Origin: Anaerobacterium chartisolvens
Lineage (GTDB): Bacteria; Bacillota; Clostridia; Acetivibrionales; DSM-27016
Direction: 5' to 3'
Length of the DNA: 64,000 nt
Assembly: GCF_003337415.1 (NCBI RefSeq)
Contig: NZ_QPJT01000015.1
Location: forward strand, 62,001-126,000
The notes under the pieces were generated by a model. The model did not search any database, had not been told where the DNA came from, and worked only from the letters and a program-made list of their open reading frames with translations. Made by a program: the position numbers and the translations under genes. Of this stretch, positions 1 to 9,250 are shown piece by piece; the first letter of the stretch is position 1; each line of letters begins with the position of its first letter.

Positions 1-454
1 CTATTTCTCTGGCCCTGTATACTGTCGGGTCCTGAACCGCATAATCAAAGTCCGGGCTTATGTTGCAGCCGGTTTTTGAAAAATAAGCGGCTCCCATATG
101 CCCGGCAATAAACAGCCGCGCGTCAGGGGTTTGCCTGACACAGCTTTCGGCAAGCTTTATAATATTATGGTTGTATCCGCCTGCCAAGCCCTTGTCTCCC
201 GTAATTACAATATATGCCTTTTTAACTTCGATCTTTTCACTCTTTATATCGAAGAACCTGTTTTCTACATCTCCGCTGTGCTGAAGGATGTCCGCCATAG
301 TAGCCTTAACCCTGTCAAAATAAGGTCTGGTCTGTTCAAGCTGCTGTCTGGCTTTTTTGAGCTTGGCAGCGGCAATAAGCTTCATTGCCTTTGTAATCTG
401 CCTTATCTCCTTTATGCTCTTAACCCTGAGCTTTATTTCACGCATATTAGCCAT
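1..454 (-). CDS. atpG: ATP synthase F1 gamma subunit, N-terminal part (cut by window edge)
   Basis: This is the first 151 residues of the gamma subunit, the central stalk that rotates inside the alpha3beta3 head. The start is the ATG at 454, 20 nt after the atpA stop, behind a GGTGAT ribosome site. Seen: an N-terminal coiled-coil helix (RVKSIKEIRQITKAMKL) typical of gamma, and the conserved GDKGLAGGYN segment at residues 86-95. The C-terminal half, including the second coiled-coil strand, lies beyond position 1. It is the last visible gene of the atp operon; atpD and atpC are expected next on the minus strand. Confidence 0.96.
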   Translation of the reverse strand, partial: MANMREIKLRVKSIKEIRQITKAMKLIAAAKLKKARQQLEQTRPYFDRVKATMADILQHSGDVENRFFDIKSEKIEVKKAYIVITGDKGLAGGYNHNIIKLAESCVRQTPDARLFIAGHMGAAYFSKTGCNISPDFDYAVQDPTVYRAREI

Positions 455-474
455 GGTATCACCCGCATTCCACT

Positions 475-1983
475 TTAAATAAATACTGTCTTAAATTCTT
501 CTATGGCAGCTTTCAGCAAGGCTTCTGTTTCAGAGCTTAATTCACCCGTTTCCGCTATGCCCTCGGGGATCTTAGGATGCCTGTCTCTTATGAACCTGAT
601 CAGCTCGGTATTAAATCTTTTTACATCCTTCACAGGCAAATCCATAAGATATTTATTGGTAGCGGCATACAGCACCATAACCTGGTCCTCTACATGCATT
701 GGGGCATACTGAGGCTGCTTTATGGTTTCTATCAGGCGCTCTCCCTGTGTAAGCTTGTCTCGCGTCGCCTTATCAAGATCCGATCCGAACTGGGCAAACA
801 CGGCAAGATCTCTGTACTGGGCAAGGTTTATTCTCAATGCTCCCGCAACCTTCTTCATGGCCTTTATCTGAGCGGCTCCCCCAACTCTCGATACCGACAG
901 ACCGACGTTTACAGCAGGCCTCTGTCCGGAGAAAAACAGCTCGGTTTCAAGGTAAATCTGCCCATCGGTAATGGATATTACATTTGTTGGTATATATGCC
1001 GATACGTCGCCTGCAAGCGTTTCTATAATAGGCAGCGCGGTAATGGAGCCTCCCCCCAGAGCATCGCTGAGCCTTGCAGCTCTTTCAAGAAGTCTGGAAT
1101 GCAAATAAAAAACATCTCCGGGATAGGCTTCTCTTCCCGGCGGACGCCTGAGAAGCAGAGACATCGCTCTGTATGCAACGGCATGTTTGGAAAGGTCATC
1201 ATATACTATAAGCACATCCTTATGGTCATTGTACATAAATTCCTCCGCTATGGCACAGCCGGCGTAAGGAGCTATATACTGCACAGGAGCTGTTTCACTT
1301 GCCGTTGAAGAAACAATAACGGTATACTCCATAGCACCGAATTCATCAAGAGTGTTTACTATACCCGCAACCGTCGATGCCTTTTGCCCTATCGCAACAT
1401 AAATGCAAATAACATCCTTGCCCTTTTGATTTATTATAGTATCAATAGCAATAGCGGTTTTACCCGTTTGCCTGTCTCCTATTATAAGCTCTCTCTGTCC
1501 TCTTCCTATGGGTGTCATGGAATCAATTGCCATAATACCTGTCTGCAACGGCTTGGTTACAGACTTTCTGTCAACAACGCCGGGCGCGGTAAAGTCTATT
1601 GGCCTGTACCTGCCTGTATTTATCTCCCCCCTGCCGTCAATAGCGATGCCCATGGGGTTAACCACTCTTCCTATAAGAGCCTTTCCCACCGGCACCTCAA
1701 CCGTTTTACCGGTTCGCTTGACAGGCGAACCCTCCTTTATGTCCTCGGAATTTCCTAAAATAACACATCCTACGTTATCCTCTTCAAGATTTAACGCCAT
1801 TCCCAAAACATTATTGTCAAACTTCAGCAGCTCTCCGGACATGCATCCTTCCAGCCCATATATTCTTGCAATTCCATCTCCTGCCTGAATAACATATCCT
1901 ACATCCTCGGTCTTGGCTTTTACCCCATAGTTCTCAATTTGCTCTTTTATTATTGAACTGATTTCTTCAGGCCTTAAATTCAT
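475..1983 (-). CDS. atpA: ATP synthase F1 alpha subunit
   Basis: A 502-residue alpha subunit, full family length. It forms the non-catalytic nucleotide sites of the F1 head and supplies the arginine finger to the neighbouring beta subunit. Seen: the P-loop GDRQTGKT at residues 169-176 and the family signature [12 protein letters not shown] near residue 360. The ATG at 1983 is the start. It lies between atpH and atpG in the standard order. The 173 bp between atpH and atpA (1984-2156) is longer than the other gaps in this operon and holds no gene that I can recognise. Confidence 0.98.
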   Translation of the reverse strand: MNLRPEEISSIIKEQIENYGVKAKTEDVGYVIQAGDGIARIYGLEGCMSGELLKFDNNVLGMALNLEEDNVGCVILGNSEDIKEGSPVKRTGKTVEVPVGKALIGRVVNPMGIAIDGRGEINTGRYRPIDFTAPGVVDRKSVTKPLQTGIMAIDSMTPIGRGQRELIIGDRQTGKTAIAIDTIINQKGKDVICIYVAIGQKASTVAGIVNTLDEFGAMEYTVIVSSTASETAPVQYIAPYAGCAIAEEFMYNDHKDVLIVYDDLSKHAVAYRAMSLLLRRPPGREAYPGDVFYLHSRLLERAARLSDALGGGSITALPIIETLAGDVSAYIPTNVISITDGQIYLETELFFSGQRPAVNVGLSVSRVGGAAQIKAMKKVAGALRINLAQYRDLAVFAQFGSDLDKATRDKLTQGERLIETIKQPQYAPMHVEDQVMVLYAATNKYLMDLPVKDVKRFNTELIRFIRDRHPKIPEGIAETGELSSETEALLKAAIEEFKTVFI

Positions 1984-2156
1984 TTATATCACCTCAGCAA
2001 CCCCATCGTGAATCCCCAGCTATTAACTAAAAACGCATACATCCTTACGGCCTGCTATTCCGTCAACATTGTTATCCTCGAAACGGGTAAATTTTACATA
2101 GTTATAATACCTTTATTTTTGCCCTGCTTTTAATACGAAATACAGGCAGTACGCTT

Positions 2157-2693
2157 TCAGCCTCCCATTATAAACTCCTTAAGGCCTTCCAGCCTGCCCG
2201 CTATAGAACCGTCCATCACCTTATCCCTTATTATTACTCTGAGTCCTCCGATAAGCCCCGCGTCAATCTCGACACTGGCCTTAACGGAGTGTGCATTGTA
2301 CATTATTCTATACTTTTCGCACAAGGAATCTATTTGCTTCTTTTCAGGCTCCTGTGGCGAAGCTATAATAATGCGAAGGATGTTTTCTTTTTTATCCGCC
2401 AGAACTTCAAATTCGCTGCATATCCCCGAGAGCAGGCCTATTCTTCCTTTATCCAGCAAAAGCATAAGGAAATCAACAAGATGGCCCTTCACACTTTCCG
2501 AAAATATTTTTTTAACTGTGTTTTTCTTTATTTTAGCTTTAATCTCAGGATTTTTTAAAAACTCCCTCATACTGTCATTTTTTTCAAACACATAAGCTAT
2601 GGAGGACAAATCCTGCTTGTACTCCTCAATAGCTTTCTGCTCCTCCGCTATATTTATTAAAGCCTCTGCATACCTCTTTTCAATTAAAGGCAC
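2157..2693 (-). CDS. atpH: ATP synthase F1 delta subunit (OSCP)
   Basis: A 178-residue delta/OSCP subunit that joins the peripheral stalk (subunit b) to the top of the F1 head. The start is a GTG at 2693 giving MPLIEKRYAEALINIAEEQ, the usual delta N-terminus. The C-terminal part contains the family pattern DAGLIGGLRVIIRDKVMDGS, followed by a short helix. It begins 32 nt after the atpF stop, with an AGAAGG ribosome site. Family length and position in the operon are normal. Confidence 0.96.
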   Translation of the reverse strand: MPLIEKRYAEALINIAEEQKAIEEYKQDLSSIAYVFEKNDSMREFLKNPEIKAKIKKNTVKKIFSESVKGHLVDFLMLLLDKGRIGLLSGICSEFEVLADKKENILRIIIASPQEPEKKQIDSLCEKYRIMYNAHSVKASVEIDAGLIGGLRVIIRDKVMDGSIAGRLEGLKEFIMGG

Positions 2694-2725
2694 TTTAAAA
2701 CACCTTCTCTTCTAAAATAATCAAG

Positions 2726-3211
2726 CTAAGCCGCACCAACACGGTCTATAAACTTATCCACAAGAGCCCTGTTACCCTCGGTATCCATATTGGCCTCAAT
2801 AACCTTTGACGCAGCAGCAAGCGCCAGTCCGGCCACCTGAGATTTTATATCCTTCATGGACTGCTCTCTCTCGCGCTCTATCTCATCCCTTGCTTTGGAA
2901 ATAATCAGCTCTGAATTTTTTCTGGCCTCGGATATAATACTGTCGCACTCCCTGCTTGCTCTTGCGCGTGCCTCCTCAAGTATTTTATCCGCCTCTGCCT
3001 TGGCAGTATTTAACTGCTCCTCATATTTTTTCTTTAATTCAGCCGCCACAGCCTTGTCCTTCTCCGCACTGTCCAGAGAATCCTGAATGCCCTTAGACCT
3101 CTTTTCCATAAACTCAGTCACCGGCTTAAAAAGCAGCTTTCTCATGAAAAAATAGAGGATCACCAGATTGATTGCCACAAAAATAAAATCAAACTTTTCA
3201 AATGAAAGCAT
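2726..3211 (-). CDS. atpF: ATP synthase F0 b subunit
   Basis: A 161-residue b subunit of the peripheral stalk. Seen: one N-terminal membrane helix (about residues 8-27), then a long, highly charged coiled coil rich in K, E and A, with the usual EKRSKGIQDSLDSAEKDK region, and a short C-terminal segment that would contact delta. The start is the ATG at 3211 behind a GAGGGAG ribosome site. It is separated from atpE by 211 bp that contain a long hairpin (3346-3382). Confidence 0.96.
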   Translation of the reverse strand: MLSFEKFDFIFVAINLVILYFFMRKLLFKPVTEFMEKRSKGIQDSLDSAEKDKAVAAELKKKYEEQLNTAKAEADKILEEARARASRECDSIISEARKNSELIISKARDEIEREREQSMKDIKSQVAGLALAAASKVIEANMDTEGNRALVDKFIDRVGAA

Positions 3212-3345
3212 ATGTCCCTCCCTCTTTAAGAAGCTATACTTAAATTAAATAAACTGTATATATAATGCCATTCCTAAAGGCCTGCCCTTAAACTATCAAG
3301 AAATATCCGGCTGTTTTTAGAAATGAATATGGATTTTTGTTATCA

Positions 3346-3382
3346 ATATGTGAAAGGATATGTAAAACATCCTTTCACATAT
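3346..3382 (-). other. Intercistronic hairpin downstream of atpE
   Basis: A 14-bp inverted repeat (ATATGTGAAAGGAT at 3346-3359 against its complement at 3369-3382, extended by a GT/AC pair after a 2-nt bulge) lies 40 nt after the atpE stop inside the 211-bp gap before atpF. There is no U-run on the minus-strand 3' side, so it is not a classical terminator. A role in stabilising or partly processing atpE mRNA, which must supply many c subunits per complex, is inference. Confidence 0.6.
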
Positions 3383-3422
3383 CTAAACTTTAATTCTTTG
3401 AAGCAAACAGACAGACATACTA

Positions 3423-3659
3423 TTATGCCGCCCATTTCATCAACAGCAGTATCAGCGCAATAACAAATCCGTATATGGCAGTTGCTTCTGAAAGCGCAGT
3501 TCCCAATAAAGTAACACTCATTATTTTTCCCGATGCCTCCGGCTGTCTTGAGATTGCCTCAGAAGCCTTACCGGTAGCAATGCTTATACCGATTCCCGCT
3601 CCTATTCCCGTAAAAGCAGCAATAGCCGCGGCAATAGCTACAAAACCGTTCACGCCCAT
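3423..3659 (-). CDS. atpE: ATP synthase F0 c subunit (proteolipid ring)
   Basis: A 78-residue c subunit with two membrane helices and the polar loop RQPEASGKI. The start is taken as the ATG at 3659 behind AGGGGAGGTGAGGA; a longer frame exists but would overlap atpB. The ion-binding carboxylate is the Glu in [12 protein letters not shown]. Compared with sodium-binding rings such as that of Ilyobacter, the Thr and Tyr of helix 2 are kept, but the helix-1 Gln is Ile and the Ser after the Glu is Ala. Proton coupling is therefore more likely, by inference from the residues only. Confidence 0.96.
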   Translation of the reverse strand: MGVNGFVAIAAAIAAFTGIGAGIGISIATGKASEAISRQPEASGKIMSVTLLGTALSEATAIYGFVIALILLLMKWAA

Positions 3660-3672
3660 TTCCTCACCTCCC

Positions 3673-4380
3673 CTACTCAATGGCTTCCGCTATATAAAGC
3701 GAAGACAAAAAGACAAATATATACGCCTGCAAGATTCCATCAAACAAATCAAAATATATGCTCAAGGCAGCAGGTACTACTGCCGGCATAACAAGATATA
3801 TTAATTCCATTATAATAAACGCACCCATTATATTCCCGAATAAACGCAGCGCAAGCGAAAACGGTCTTATAAAATAGTCAAGAATTTTAAAAGGCAATAT
3901 TACCGGCATTGGCTCCGCAAAGCTCTTAAGCCAGCCCTTGGGCTTTTTAATCGCTATGCCTGAAAAAAGGACGACCAGTATTGATATAATGGCCATGCAG
4001 GCGGTGACATTTATATTTCTCGTAGGGGGGCGAAGCTTAAAGTCATGTCCGGGAAATATATTGAAAATAGAAATAGTGTTTGAGACTATAAGAAATAAAA
4101 GTACAGTTCCTAAATACGCTGAAAAGAATCTCCAGTGATGGCCTATGTTCTCTTTGGCAAATGAATTTATAAATTCCACAACAGCTTCAACAACATTTTG
4201 TTTACCCTTTGGCACTGCCTCCAATTTTCTTGTGAAAATAAAAGCAAGCAAAATCAAGGCTGTTACAATAATCGACACTACCACCATAGTATCAGATACC
4301 GGGATTCTATATCCAAAAATCCGAATACCGAACAGCTCGTGAGACTGCATGGCATAAGTCAGTCTTTCACCTAGTTCCAT
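3673..4380 (-). CDS. atpB: ATP synthase F0 a subunit
   Basis: A 235-residue, multi-spanning stator subunit that forms the ion half-channels against the c ring. Seen: the essential arginine in [14 protein letters not shown] and the later conserved helix before the C-terminus. The ATG at 4380 follows AGAAGGTG at a proper distance, so it is preferred over an in-frame TTG at 4401 that would add seven residues and overlap the end of atpI. The stop is 13 nt before the atpE start. Confidence 0.95.
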   Translation of the reverse strand: MELGERLTYAMQSHELFGIRIFGYRIPVSDTMVVVSIIVTALILLAFIFTRKLEAVPKGKQNVVEAVVEFINSFAKENIGHHWRFFSAYLGTVLLFLIVSNTISIFNIFPGHDFKLRPPTRNINVTACMAIISILVVLFSGIAIKKPKGWLKSFAEPMPVILPFKILDYFIRPFSLALRLFGNIMGAFIIMELIYLVMPAVVPAALSIYFDLFDGILQAYIFVFLSSLYIAEAIE

Positions 4381-4393
4381 TGTTTGCACCTTC

Positions 4394-4810
4394 TTACTCA
4401 AAATTATTATGCGTTACCCTTAGTATTTCGGTAATGTTATTAATAAAGATAACAGCAGGAACCAACAAAATACCCGCAACAACCCCTGCAAATAATGGGA
4501 AGCTTAAATTAATGGCAGCCGTAAGCAGTACAATAACAGCAAGCTGGCTCATTATATAATTCAATGTCACTCTCCTTCGAGCCGTACCCCTGTCGCCATT
4601 AACAAGCACGCGTGATAGGAACGATGCCTGTGAAGAAAATCTCAGAAGGCTGAAAGCACCTCCGGCAAACAACCCAAAAAGCACCGTCCATTTAGATTCT
4701 ATAAATATTAAATTCAATACCGCCAGCAATAAAAAAAGCACACATACTCTTCTGGCTATAAACTTTTCCAACTTACTTCCAAATAAATTTTTAATCCACA
4801 TAGTTATCAA
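4394..4810 (-). CDS. atpI: ATP synthase assembly protein AtpI
   Basis: A 138-residue protein with about four predicted membrane helices, at the head of the atp operon where atpI sits in Bacillus and Clostridia. The family is thought to help c-ring assembly or Mg/Ca supply. Identification rests on size, hydrophobic profile and position, because AtpI sequences diverge quickly. The start may be the TTG at 4810 or the ATG at 4801; neither has a strong ribosome site. The N-terminal region overlaps the sigma-D like promoter that reads the other way toward motA. Confidence 0.8.
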   Translation of the reverse strand: MITMWIKNLFGSKLEKFIARRVCVLFLLLAVLNLIFIESKWTVLFGLFAGGAFSLLRFSSQASFLSRVLVNGDRGTARRRVTLNYIMSQLAVIVLLTAAINLSFPLFAGVVAGILLVPAVIFINNITEILRVTHNNFE

Positions 4811-4817
4811 AAATAAT

Positions 4818-4845
4818 TAAAGTTCCAATATACAAATGCCGATAA
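4818..4845 (+). promoter_or_regulatory. Sigma-D (sigma-28) type promoter for motAB
   Basis: TAAA at 4818-4821, a 16-nt spacer, and GCCGATAA at 4838-4845 match the flagellar sigma-D consensus (TAAA, 14-16 nt, GCCGATAA) on the plus strand, facing motA. The implied start near 4852 gives a leader of about 250 nt before the motA ATG at 5103. The promoter lies directly upstream of the atpI start codon on the opposite strand. Function is inferred from the consensus and from the gene it faces. Confidence 0.75.
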
Positions 4846-4923
4846 ACAAAATATGCATGAGGGCTTTACAACTATTGCAATGCCCTGCCAGCAAGGCTGT
4901 TGCACAAAAAAATAAATTTGTAA

Positions 4924-4951
4924 ATTATAATATCACAGAGGTATATTTAAA
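4924..4951 (-). promoter_or_regulatory. Candidate sigma-A promoter for the atp operon
   Basis: On the minus strand, TTTAAA (4951-4946), a 16-nt spacer and TATAAT (4929-4924) lie 114 bp upstream of atpI. The -10 box is perfect and the -35 box poor. No other good -10 with this orientation is seen in the 292-bp atpI-motA gap. Confidence 0.4.
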
Positions 4952-5102
4952 TCAATACCCTGATTGATTTTTTTTTAACAAATAGCAATCGTTTACAATA
5001 TTGCCTCCGTTATTTCTTTGTGCCATGGTTTATTTATGTAACAATTGCACAATTACAAAATTGCAATTATGGTTGCAATAATTCATCTACAGGAGTGATT
5101 TT

Positions 5103-5915
5103 ATGGATATTGGTGCTTTAATCGGACTTATTACGGCATTTTCAGGTCTTATTTTAGGTTTTCTTATTGAAGCGAAATTTGAGTTTACCGCACTTAGCGG
5201 GTTGATATCTGCTCCGGCAGCCTCTTTCGTTCTTATTGGCACCATAGGAGCTGTAATTCTCAGCTTCCCCGTCTCGGAATTGAAAAAACTTCCCGGTGCA
5301 TTAAAAACAGTTTTTACTATAAAGCATTACAATGAAGTAGATATGATAAACCAGCTTGCCGAGCTTTCGGAGAAGGCAAGAAAAGACGGGCTTTTAAGTC
5401 TGGAGCAGGATGCGCAGAGCAATGAAAACGAGCTTATTAAAAAGGGTCTGGCTCTTGTTGTGGACGGCATAGAAACAGAAGTAATAAAGGATATTCTGGA
5501 AAGGGAGAATGAGCTGAGAGAAAGCATTCATGAATCGGGGGGCAAGATATTTGAGGCAGCGGGTGGATATTCTCCTACGATGGGGGTGCTGGGTACGGTT
5601 ATGGGAATGGTAAACATACTGGGGCATATGGGCGCCGATACCGTCGCTCTTGCACACATGATAGCTACAGCCTTTGTCGCTACAATGTACGGTGTTCTGT
5701 TTGCCAATGCCGTATACCTTCCGTTTGCCTCAAGGATCAAGGTAAAGGCAGAGAGGGAAAAAATGATAAACGACCTGATTATAGAGGGGCTGCTCTCCAT
5801 ACAGGCAGGTGAAAACCCGAGGATAATAAAGGAAAAGCTAAACCTTACGCTTCTGGAAAAGATGAGTGGAAAATCAGACTCAAAGCAGGAACAGCTTGAA
5901 GAAGTGGAGGGATAA
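5103..5915 (+). CDS. motA: Flagellar motor stator protein MotA
   Basis: A 270-residue MotA/ExbB-type membrane protein. With MotB it forms the ion-driven stator that turns the flagellum. Seen: four membrane segments (two at the N-terminus, then about 155-175 and 185-205), a long cytoplasmic loop rich in charged residues between helices 2 and 3, and the conserved AAGGYSPTMGVLGTVMGMV segment of helix 3. The start ATG follows AGGAGTG. It is separated from motB by 3 nt, and a sigma-D type promoter lies 260 bp upstream. Confidence 0.94.
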   Translation: MDIGALIGLITAFSGLILGFLIEAKFEFTALSGLISAPAASFVLIGTIGAVILSFPVSELKKLPGALKTVFTIKHYNEVDMINQLAELSEKARKDGLLSLEQDAQSNENELIKKGLALVVDGIETEVIKDILERENELRESIHESGGKIFEAAGGYSPTMGVLGTVMGMVNILGHMGADTVALAHMIATAFVATMYGVLFANAVYLPFASRIKVKAEREKMINDLIIEGLLSIQAGENPRIIKEKLNLTLLEKMSGKSDSKQEQLEEVEG

Positions 5916-5918
5916 AAA

Positions 5919-6716
5919 TTGGCGAAGGAAAAGGTAGTAAAGGATACCTCCGAACGGTGGCTGCTGACATATGCCGATCTTATGAACCTGCTGCTTATAT
6001 TTTTTATAATACTTTACTCAATGAGCCAGATGGACCAACAGAAGTTTGAGCAGTTTTCCCAGTCCTTTCAAGAGGTTCTCGGAACAAGCACAGGCACTAC
6101 CTTCATGCCCACCAGCGGCGGCGGGAATTCCCCCATAAATCTTGGGGCCAACGCGCTTCCCTCAAGCCCGGTGATTCCGTCGAGGAATGAGCAGCAGCAG
6201 ATGGAGGCTGTGAGAGAAAGCGTGTCTGAGCTTATACAAAGCGGCGGCTTAGGAGGAAATGTAGATGTAAGGCTTGAGGAGCGGGGAATAGTCATTTCAA
6301 TCACCGCACAGCTTCTTTTTAAGCCGGGAAGCGCAGATTTAGAGCCCAATTCAAAACCTACAATAGAGGAAATAGGACAGGTGCTTAAAAAGATAAGCGG
6401 TAACTACATAAAGGTAGAGGGCCACACAGACTCGGATCCGCTGTCAAGAGCATCTAAATACGCAGATAATCTTGAATTGTCAACTGCCAGAGCAAATAAT
6501 GTGCTGAGGCTTCTTGTTAAAAATGCCGGAATCGACCCCAAAAAGATTTCATCTGCAGGCTACGGGGAGGAAATGCCCATAGCTAAAAACGATACCGCTG
6601 AAAATAAGGCCAAAAACAGAAGGGTCAACATTGTTATATTGCGAAGCATATATGATAAATCGCAGCCCGAGACTATAGAAAGCCCTTCGGGAAGCTCTAA
6701 GGATCTGCTCCCTTAA
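5919..6716 (+). CDS. motB: Flagellar motor stator protein MotB
   Basis: A 265-residue MotB. Seen: a short cytoplasmic start, one membrane helix carrying the ion-binding Asp (D20 in TYADLMNLLLIFFI), a low-complexity Gly/Ser/Pro linker, and an OmpA-type peptidoglycan-binding domain from about residue 130 with VEGHTDSDP and KAKNRRVNI. The start is the TTG at 5919 behind GTGGAGG, 3 nt after the motA stop, so the pair is translated together. A rho-independent terminator follows at 6735-6769. Confidence 0.95.
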   Translation: MAKEKVVKDTSERWLLTYADLMNLLLIFFIILYSMSQMDQQKFEQFSQSFQEVLGTSTGTTFMPTSGGGNSPINLGANALPSSPVIPSRNEQQQMEAVRESVSELIQSGGLGGNVDVRLEERGIVISITAQLLFKPGSADLEPNSKPTIEEIGQVLKKISGNYIKVEGHTDSDPLSRASKYADNLELSTARANNVLRLLVKNAGIDPKKISSAGYGEEMPIAKNDTAENKAKNRRVNIVILRSIYDKSQPETIESPSGSSKDLLP

Positions 6717-6734
6717 AAGGAGCAAAAAGAAAAA

Positions 6735-6769
6735 ACACAGGGCCTTTAAAAGGCGCCGTGTTTTTTTGT
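6735..6769 (+). terminator. motB terminator; left copy of a 28-nt direct repeat
   Basis: An imperfect stem (AACAC.GxGCCTTT against AAAGGCGCCGTGTT) is followed by seven T's. Positions 6742-6769 are repeated with one mismatch at 8025-8052, so the RhuM gene lies exactly between two copies. Confidence 0.8.
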
Positions 6770-6888
6770 ATATAATTTGAACTATGGGTATTCTTGACGT
6801 GGACTTCTGTGATATTATGAAATTGGTATTATACAGGCAATTAATAAATATAAACTTTAAACATAAAAAAGTGGAGGACATAAATCCT

Positions 6889-7938
6889 ATGGCGAAGAAA
6901 AAGAATAACGAAATCACAATTCGCTCCAGTGCAGCTGAATATCTGACATTTATTGCTGCAACAGGAGACAATGAACAAAGCTTTGAAGTTCGCTATCAGG
7001 ATGAGAATATTTGGATTACGCAAAAAATGATGGCTACACTGTATGATGTTAGTATTGCAGCTATTAACCAACATTTAAAAAAGATTTTTGACGACGGCGA
7101 ACTCGAACCTGATTCAGTTATTAAGAAATACTTAATAACTGCCACCGACGGGAAAAATTATAATACAAACCATTATAACCTGCAGGCAATAATAGCGGTA
7201 GGCTTTAAAGTAAACAACGAACGTGCTGTCCAATTTCGCAAATGGGCGAATCAGATTGTGAAAGACTACACCATTCAAGGCTGGGTTATGGATGAGGAGC
7301 GTTTAAAACACGGCGGAACAATCCTCACACAGGAATATTTCGACCGACAACTTGAAAAAATTCGTGAAATACGTTTGAGTGAGCGGCGGTTCTATCAGAA
7401 AATAACCGACATTTATGCAACAAGTCTTGATTATGACAGCACAGCAAAAACCACACGGGATTTTTTCGCTAAAGTACAAAACAAGCTACACTTTGCTGTT
7501 CATGGCAACACTGCTGCTGAGGTTATATATAATCGTGCAAACGCCCAAAAAAAACATATGGGTTTGACCACTTGGAACGACGCACCGCAAGGAAAAATCC
7601 AGCGTAGCGACGCTGTTGTGGCAAAAAATTATTTGTCGGAGGTGGAATTGCATTCGCTAGAGCTTATCGTGTCGGCGTATCTTGATTTGGCGGAACGCCG
7701 TGCATTACGACATATTCCAATGACAATGGAAGACTGGGCAAAACACCTTGACTTAATTTTACAGGCTGACGGGAACGAACTCTTAACAAACGCAGGAAAA
7801 ATTTCCACACAAATAGCCGAGCAGCACGCACTTTGTGAATTTGAAAAATATCGTGTCATACAAGACAGACTGTTTGAAAGTGACTATGACAGATTTTTAG
7901 CGCAGCTTAACATGCTAGAAGAAAAAAGCAAGCAGTGA
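6889..7938 (+). CDS. RhuM-family protein
   Basis: A 349-residue RhuM-family protein (named after a Salmonella pathogenicity-island gene, biochemical role unknown). Seen: an N-terminal Bro-N-like region with EVRYQDENIWITQKMMATLY and DGKNYNTNHYNLQAIIAVGF, followed by the RhuM core (FRKWANQIVKDYTIQGW, VIYNRANAQKKHMGL) and a charged C-terminal helix. The ATG at 6889 follows GTGGAGGA; an upstream in-frame ATG at 6784 lacks a ribosome site. The family is common in mobile islands and near restriction systems. Here it stands alone between duplicated terminators in a core locus, which suggests acquisition. Confidence 0.85.
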   Translation: MAKKKNNEITIRSSAAEYLTFIAATGDNEQSFEVRYQDENIWITQKMMATLYDVSIAAINQHLKKIFDDGELEPDSVIKKYLITATDGKNYNTNHYNLQAIIAVGFKVNNERAVQFRKWANQIVKDYTIQGWVMDEERLKHGGTILTQEYFDRQLEKIREIRLSERRFYQKITDIYATSLDYDSTAKTTRDFFAKVQNKLHFAVHGNTAAEVIYNRANAQKKHMGLTTWNDAPQGKIQRSDAVVAKNYLSEVELHSLELIVSAYLDLAERRALRHIPMTMEDWAKHLDLILQADGNELLTNAGKISTQIAEQHALCEFEKYRVIQDRLFESDYDRFLAQLNMLEEKSKQ

Positions 7939-8020
7939 GCAGGAAAACCGTGAACTTGAGAGAGGTGCTATTCCTTACGGGACAACGCCCCTCTCCTTCT
8001 TTATATGTGTCGGTATTGAA

Positions 8021-8052
8021 CCGCGCCTTTAAAAGGCGCGGTGTTTTTTTGT
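8021..8052 (+). terminator. RhuM terminator; right copy of the 28-nt direct repeat
   Basis: ACCGCGCCTTT-AAAAGGCGCGGT forms a near-perfect 11-bp stem followed by seven T's. Positions 8025-8052 repeat 6742-6769 with one mismatch. The mnaA stop on the other strand lies 4 nt further on. Confidence 0.85.
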
Positions 8053-8055
8053 TCT

Positions 8056-9207
8056 CTATGCCCCAAACTCACAGGGCTTTTCGGAGCTGTATTTAAATTG
8101 ATATAAAAGAGCCTGCGCTATTCTTTTGCACGCTTGTCCGTCCCCATATGGATTTACGGCTTTAGACATCATGCCGTATATCGAGGCATCCTCCAGAAGC
8201 TCCCCGGCAAGGGCAATTATCCTGTCCTCATCCGTGCCCGCAAGCTTGAGAGTTCCCGCCGATATCCCCTCCGGCCTTTCAGTCTCATTTCTAAGCACAA
8301 GAACAGGCTTTCCAAGAGACGGAGCCTCTTCCTGCACCCCTCCTGAATCAGTCATTATAAAGCAGGATTTGTTCATTAAAGCCGCAAACTCCTGATAATC
8401 AGGAGGATCAATCAGGTGTATCCTTTCATGGCCTCCCAAAATTTCTCTTGCCACATTCTGAACTGCGGGGTTTAAGTGTACGGGATAAATAATGTGTACA
8501 TCGGCATATTTATCGGCTATGACCCTTAATGCACGGCAAATGCTCTTTAGCGGCTCCCCTAAATTTTCTCTCCGGTGAGCCGTAACCACAATCACTCTTG
8601 CTCCCGGATAGTCAATTTGGGGGAGTCCTGTGCCGCTTAAACCGCGTTTATCGGTGACAATTGCTTTTAAAGCATCAATCGCTGTATTCCCTGTAACATA
8701 TATCTTATCCTTGGGTATATTTTCATTCAGCAGGTTTTGCCTGCTTTTTCCGGTAGGGGCAAAGTGCATGTCCGCCAGTGCTCCCGTGAGCTTTCTGTTC
8801 ATCTCCTCAGGATAAGGAGAATACTTGTCAAACGTACGCAAGCCGGCCTCCACATGCCCCACAGGTATTTTATTATAGAACGCGGCAAGACTCCCCGCAA
8901 AGGTTGTTGTGGTGTCTCCGTGCACCAGCACAATATCGGGCTTTTCGTCTGCGAAGATACCGTTTAAGCCCTCTATAGCCCTTGTGGTAATACCCGCCAG
9001 AGTCTGCATATCCTTCATTATATTTAAATCGTAATCAGGCCTTATATTGAAAATATTAAGAACCTGATCAAGCATTTGCCTGTGCTGCGCCGTAACGCAC
9101 ACAACCGATTGAATTTTCTCGTTCCCTTCCAGTTCCTTTACTAGAGGCGCCATTTTTATTGCCTCAGGTCTGGTACCGAAAACAGTCATTACTTTTAACT
9201 TTTTCAC
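8056..9207 (-). CDS. mnaA: UDP-N-acetylglucosamine 2-epimerase (non-hydrolysing)
   Basis: A 383-residue cytoplasmic enzyme that interconverts UDP-GlcNAc and UDP-ManNAc for teichoic acid or capsule precursors. Seen: [13 protein letters not shown] at the N-terminus, [18 protein letters not shown] near residue 115, and the nucleotide-binding [26 protein letters not shown] near residue 290. The start is the GTG at 9207 behind AGAGGAGAACC; an upstream in-frame ATG would swallow the ribosome site. It follows tagO by 43 nt on the same strand, so the two wall-polymer genes are likely co-transcribed. Confidence 0.94.
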   Translation of the reverse strand: MKKLKVMTVFGTRPEAIKMAPLVKELEGNEKIQSVVCVTAQHRQMLDQVLNIFNIRPDYDLNIMKDMQTLAGITTRAIEGLNGIFADEKPDIVLVHGDTTTTFAGSLAAFYNKIPVGHVEAGLRTFDKYSPYPEEMNRKLTGALADMHFAPTGKSRQNLLNENIPKDKIYVTGNTAIDALKAIVTDKRGLSGTGLPQIDYPGARVIVVTAHRRENLGEPLKSICRALRVIADKYADVHIIYPVHLNPAVQNVAREILGGHERIHLIDPPDYQEFAALMNKSCFIMTDSGGVQEEAPSLGKPVLVLRNETERPEGISAGTLKLAGTDEDRIIALAGELLEDASIYGMMSKAVNPYGDGQACKRIAQALLYQFKYSSEKPCEFGA

Positions 9208-9250
9208 TTTTGGTTCTCCTCTTACTGTTAAGCACATGTAATATAATATT

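Noticed and set aside
577-1308. Long open frames antisense to atpA and to other well-identified genes
   Set aside because: They lie opposite conserved coding sequence, have no ribosome sites and no family features. They follow from codon bias on the coding strand.
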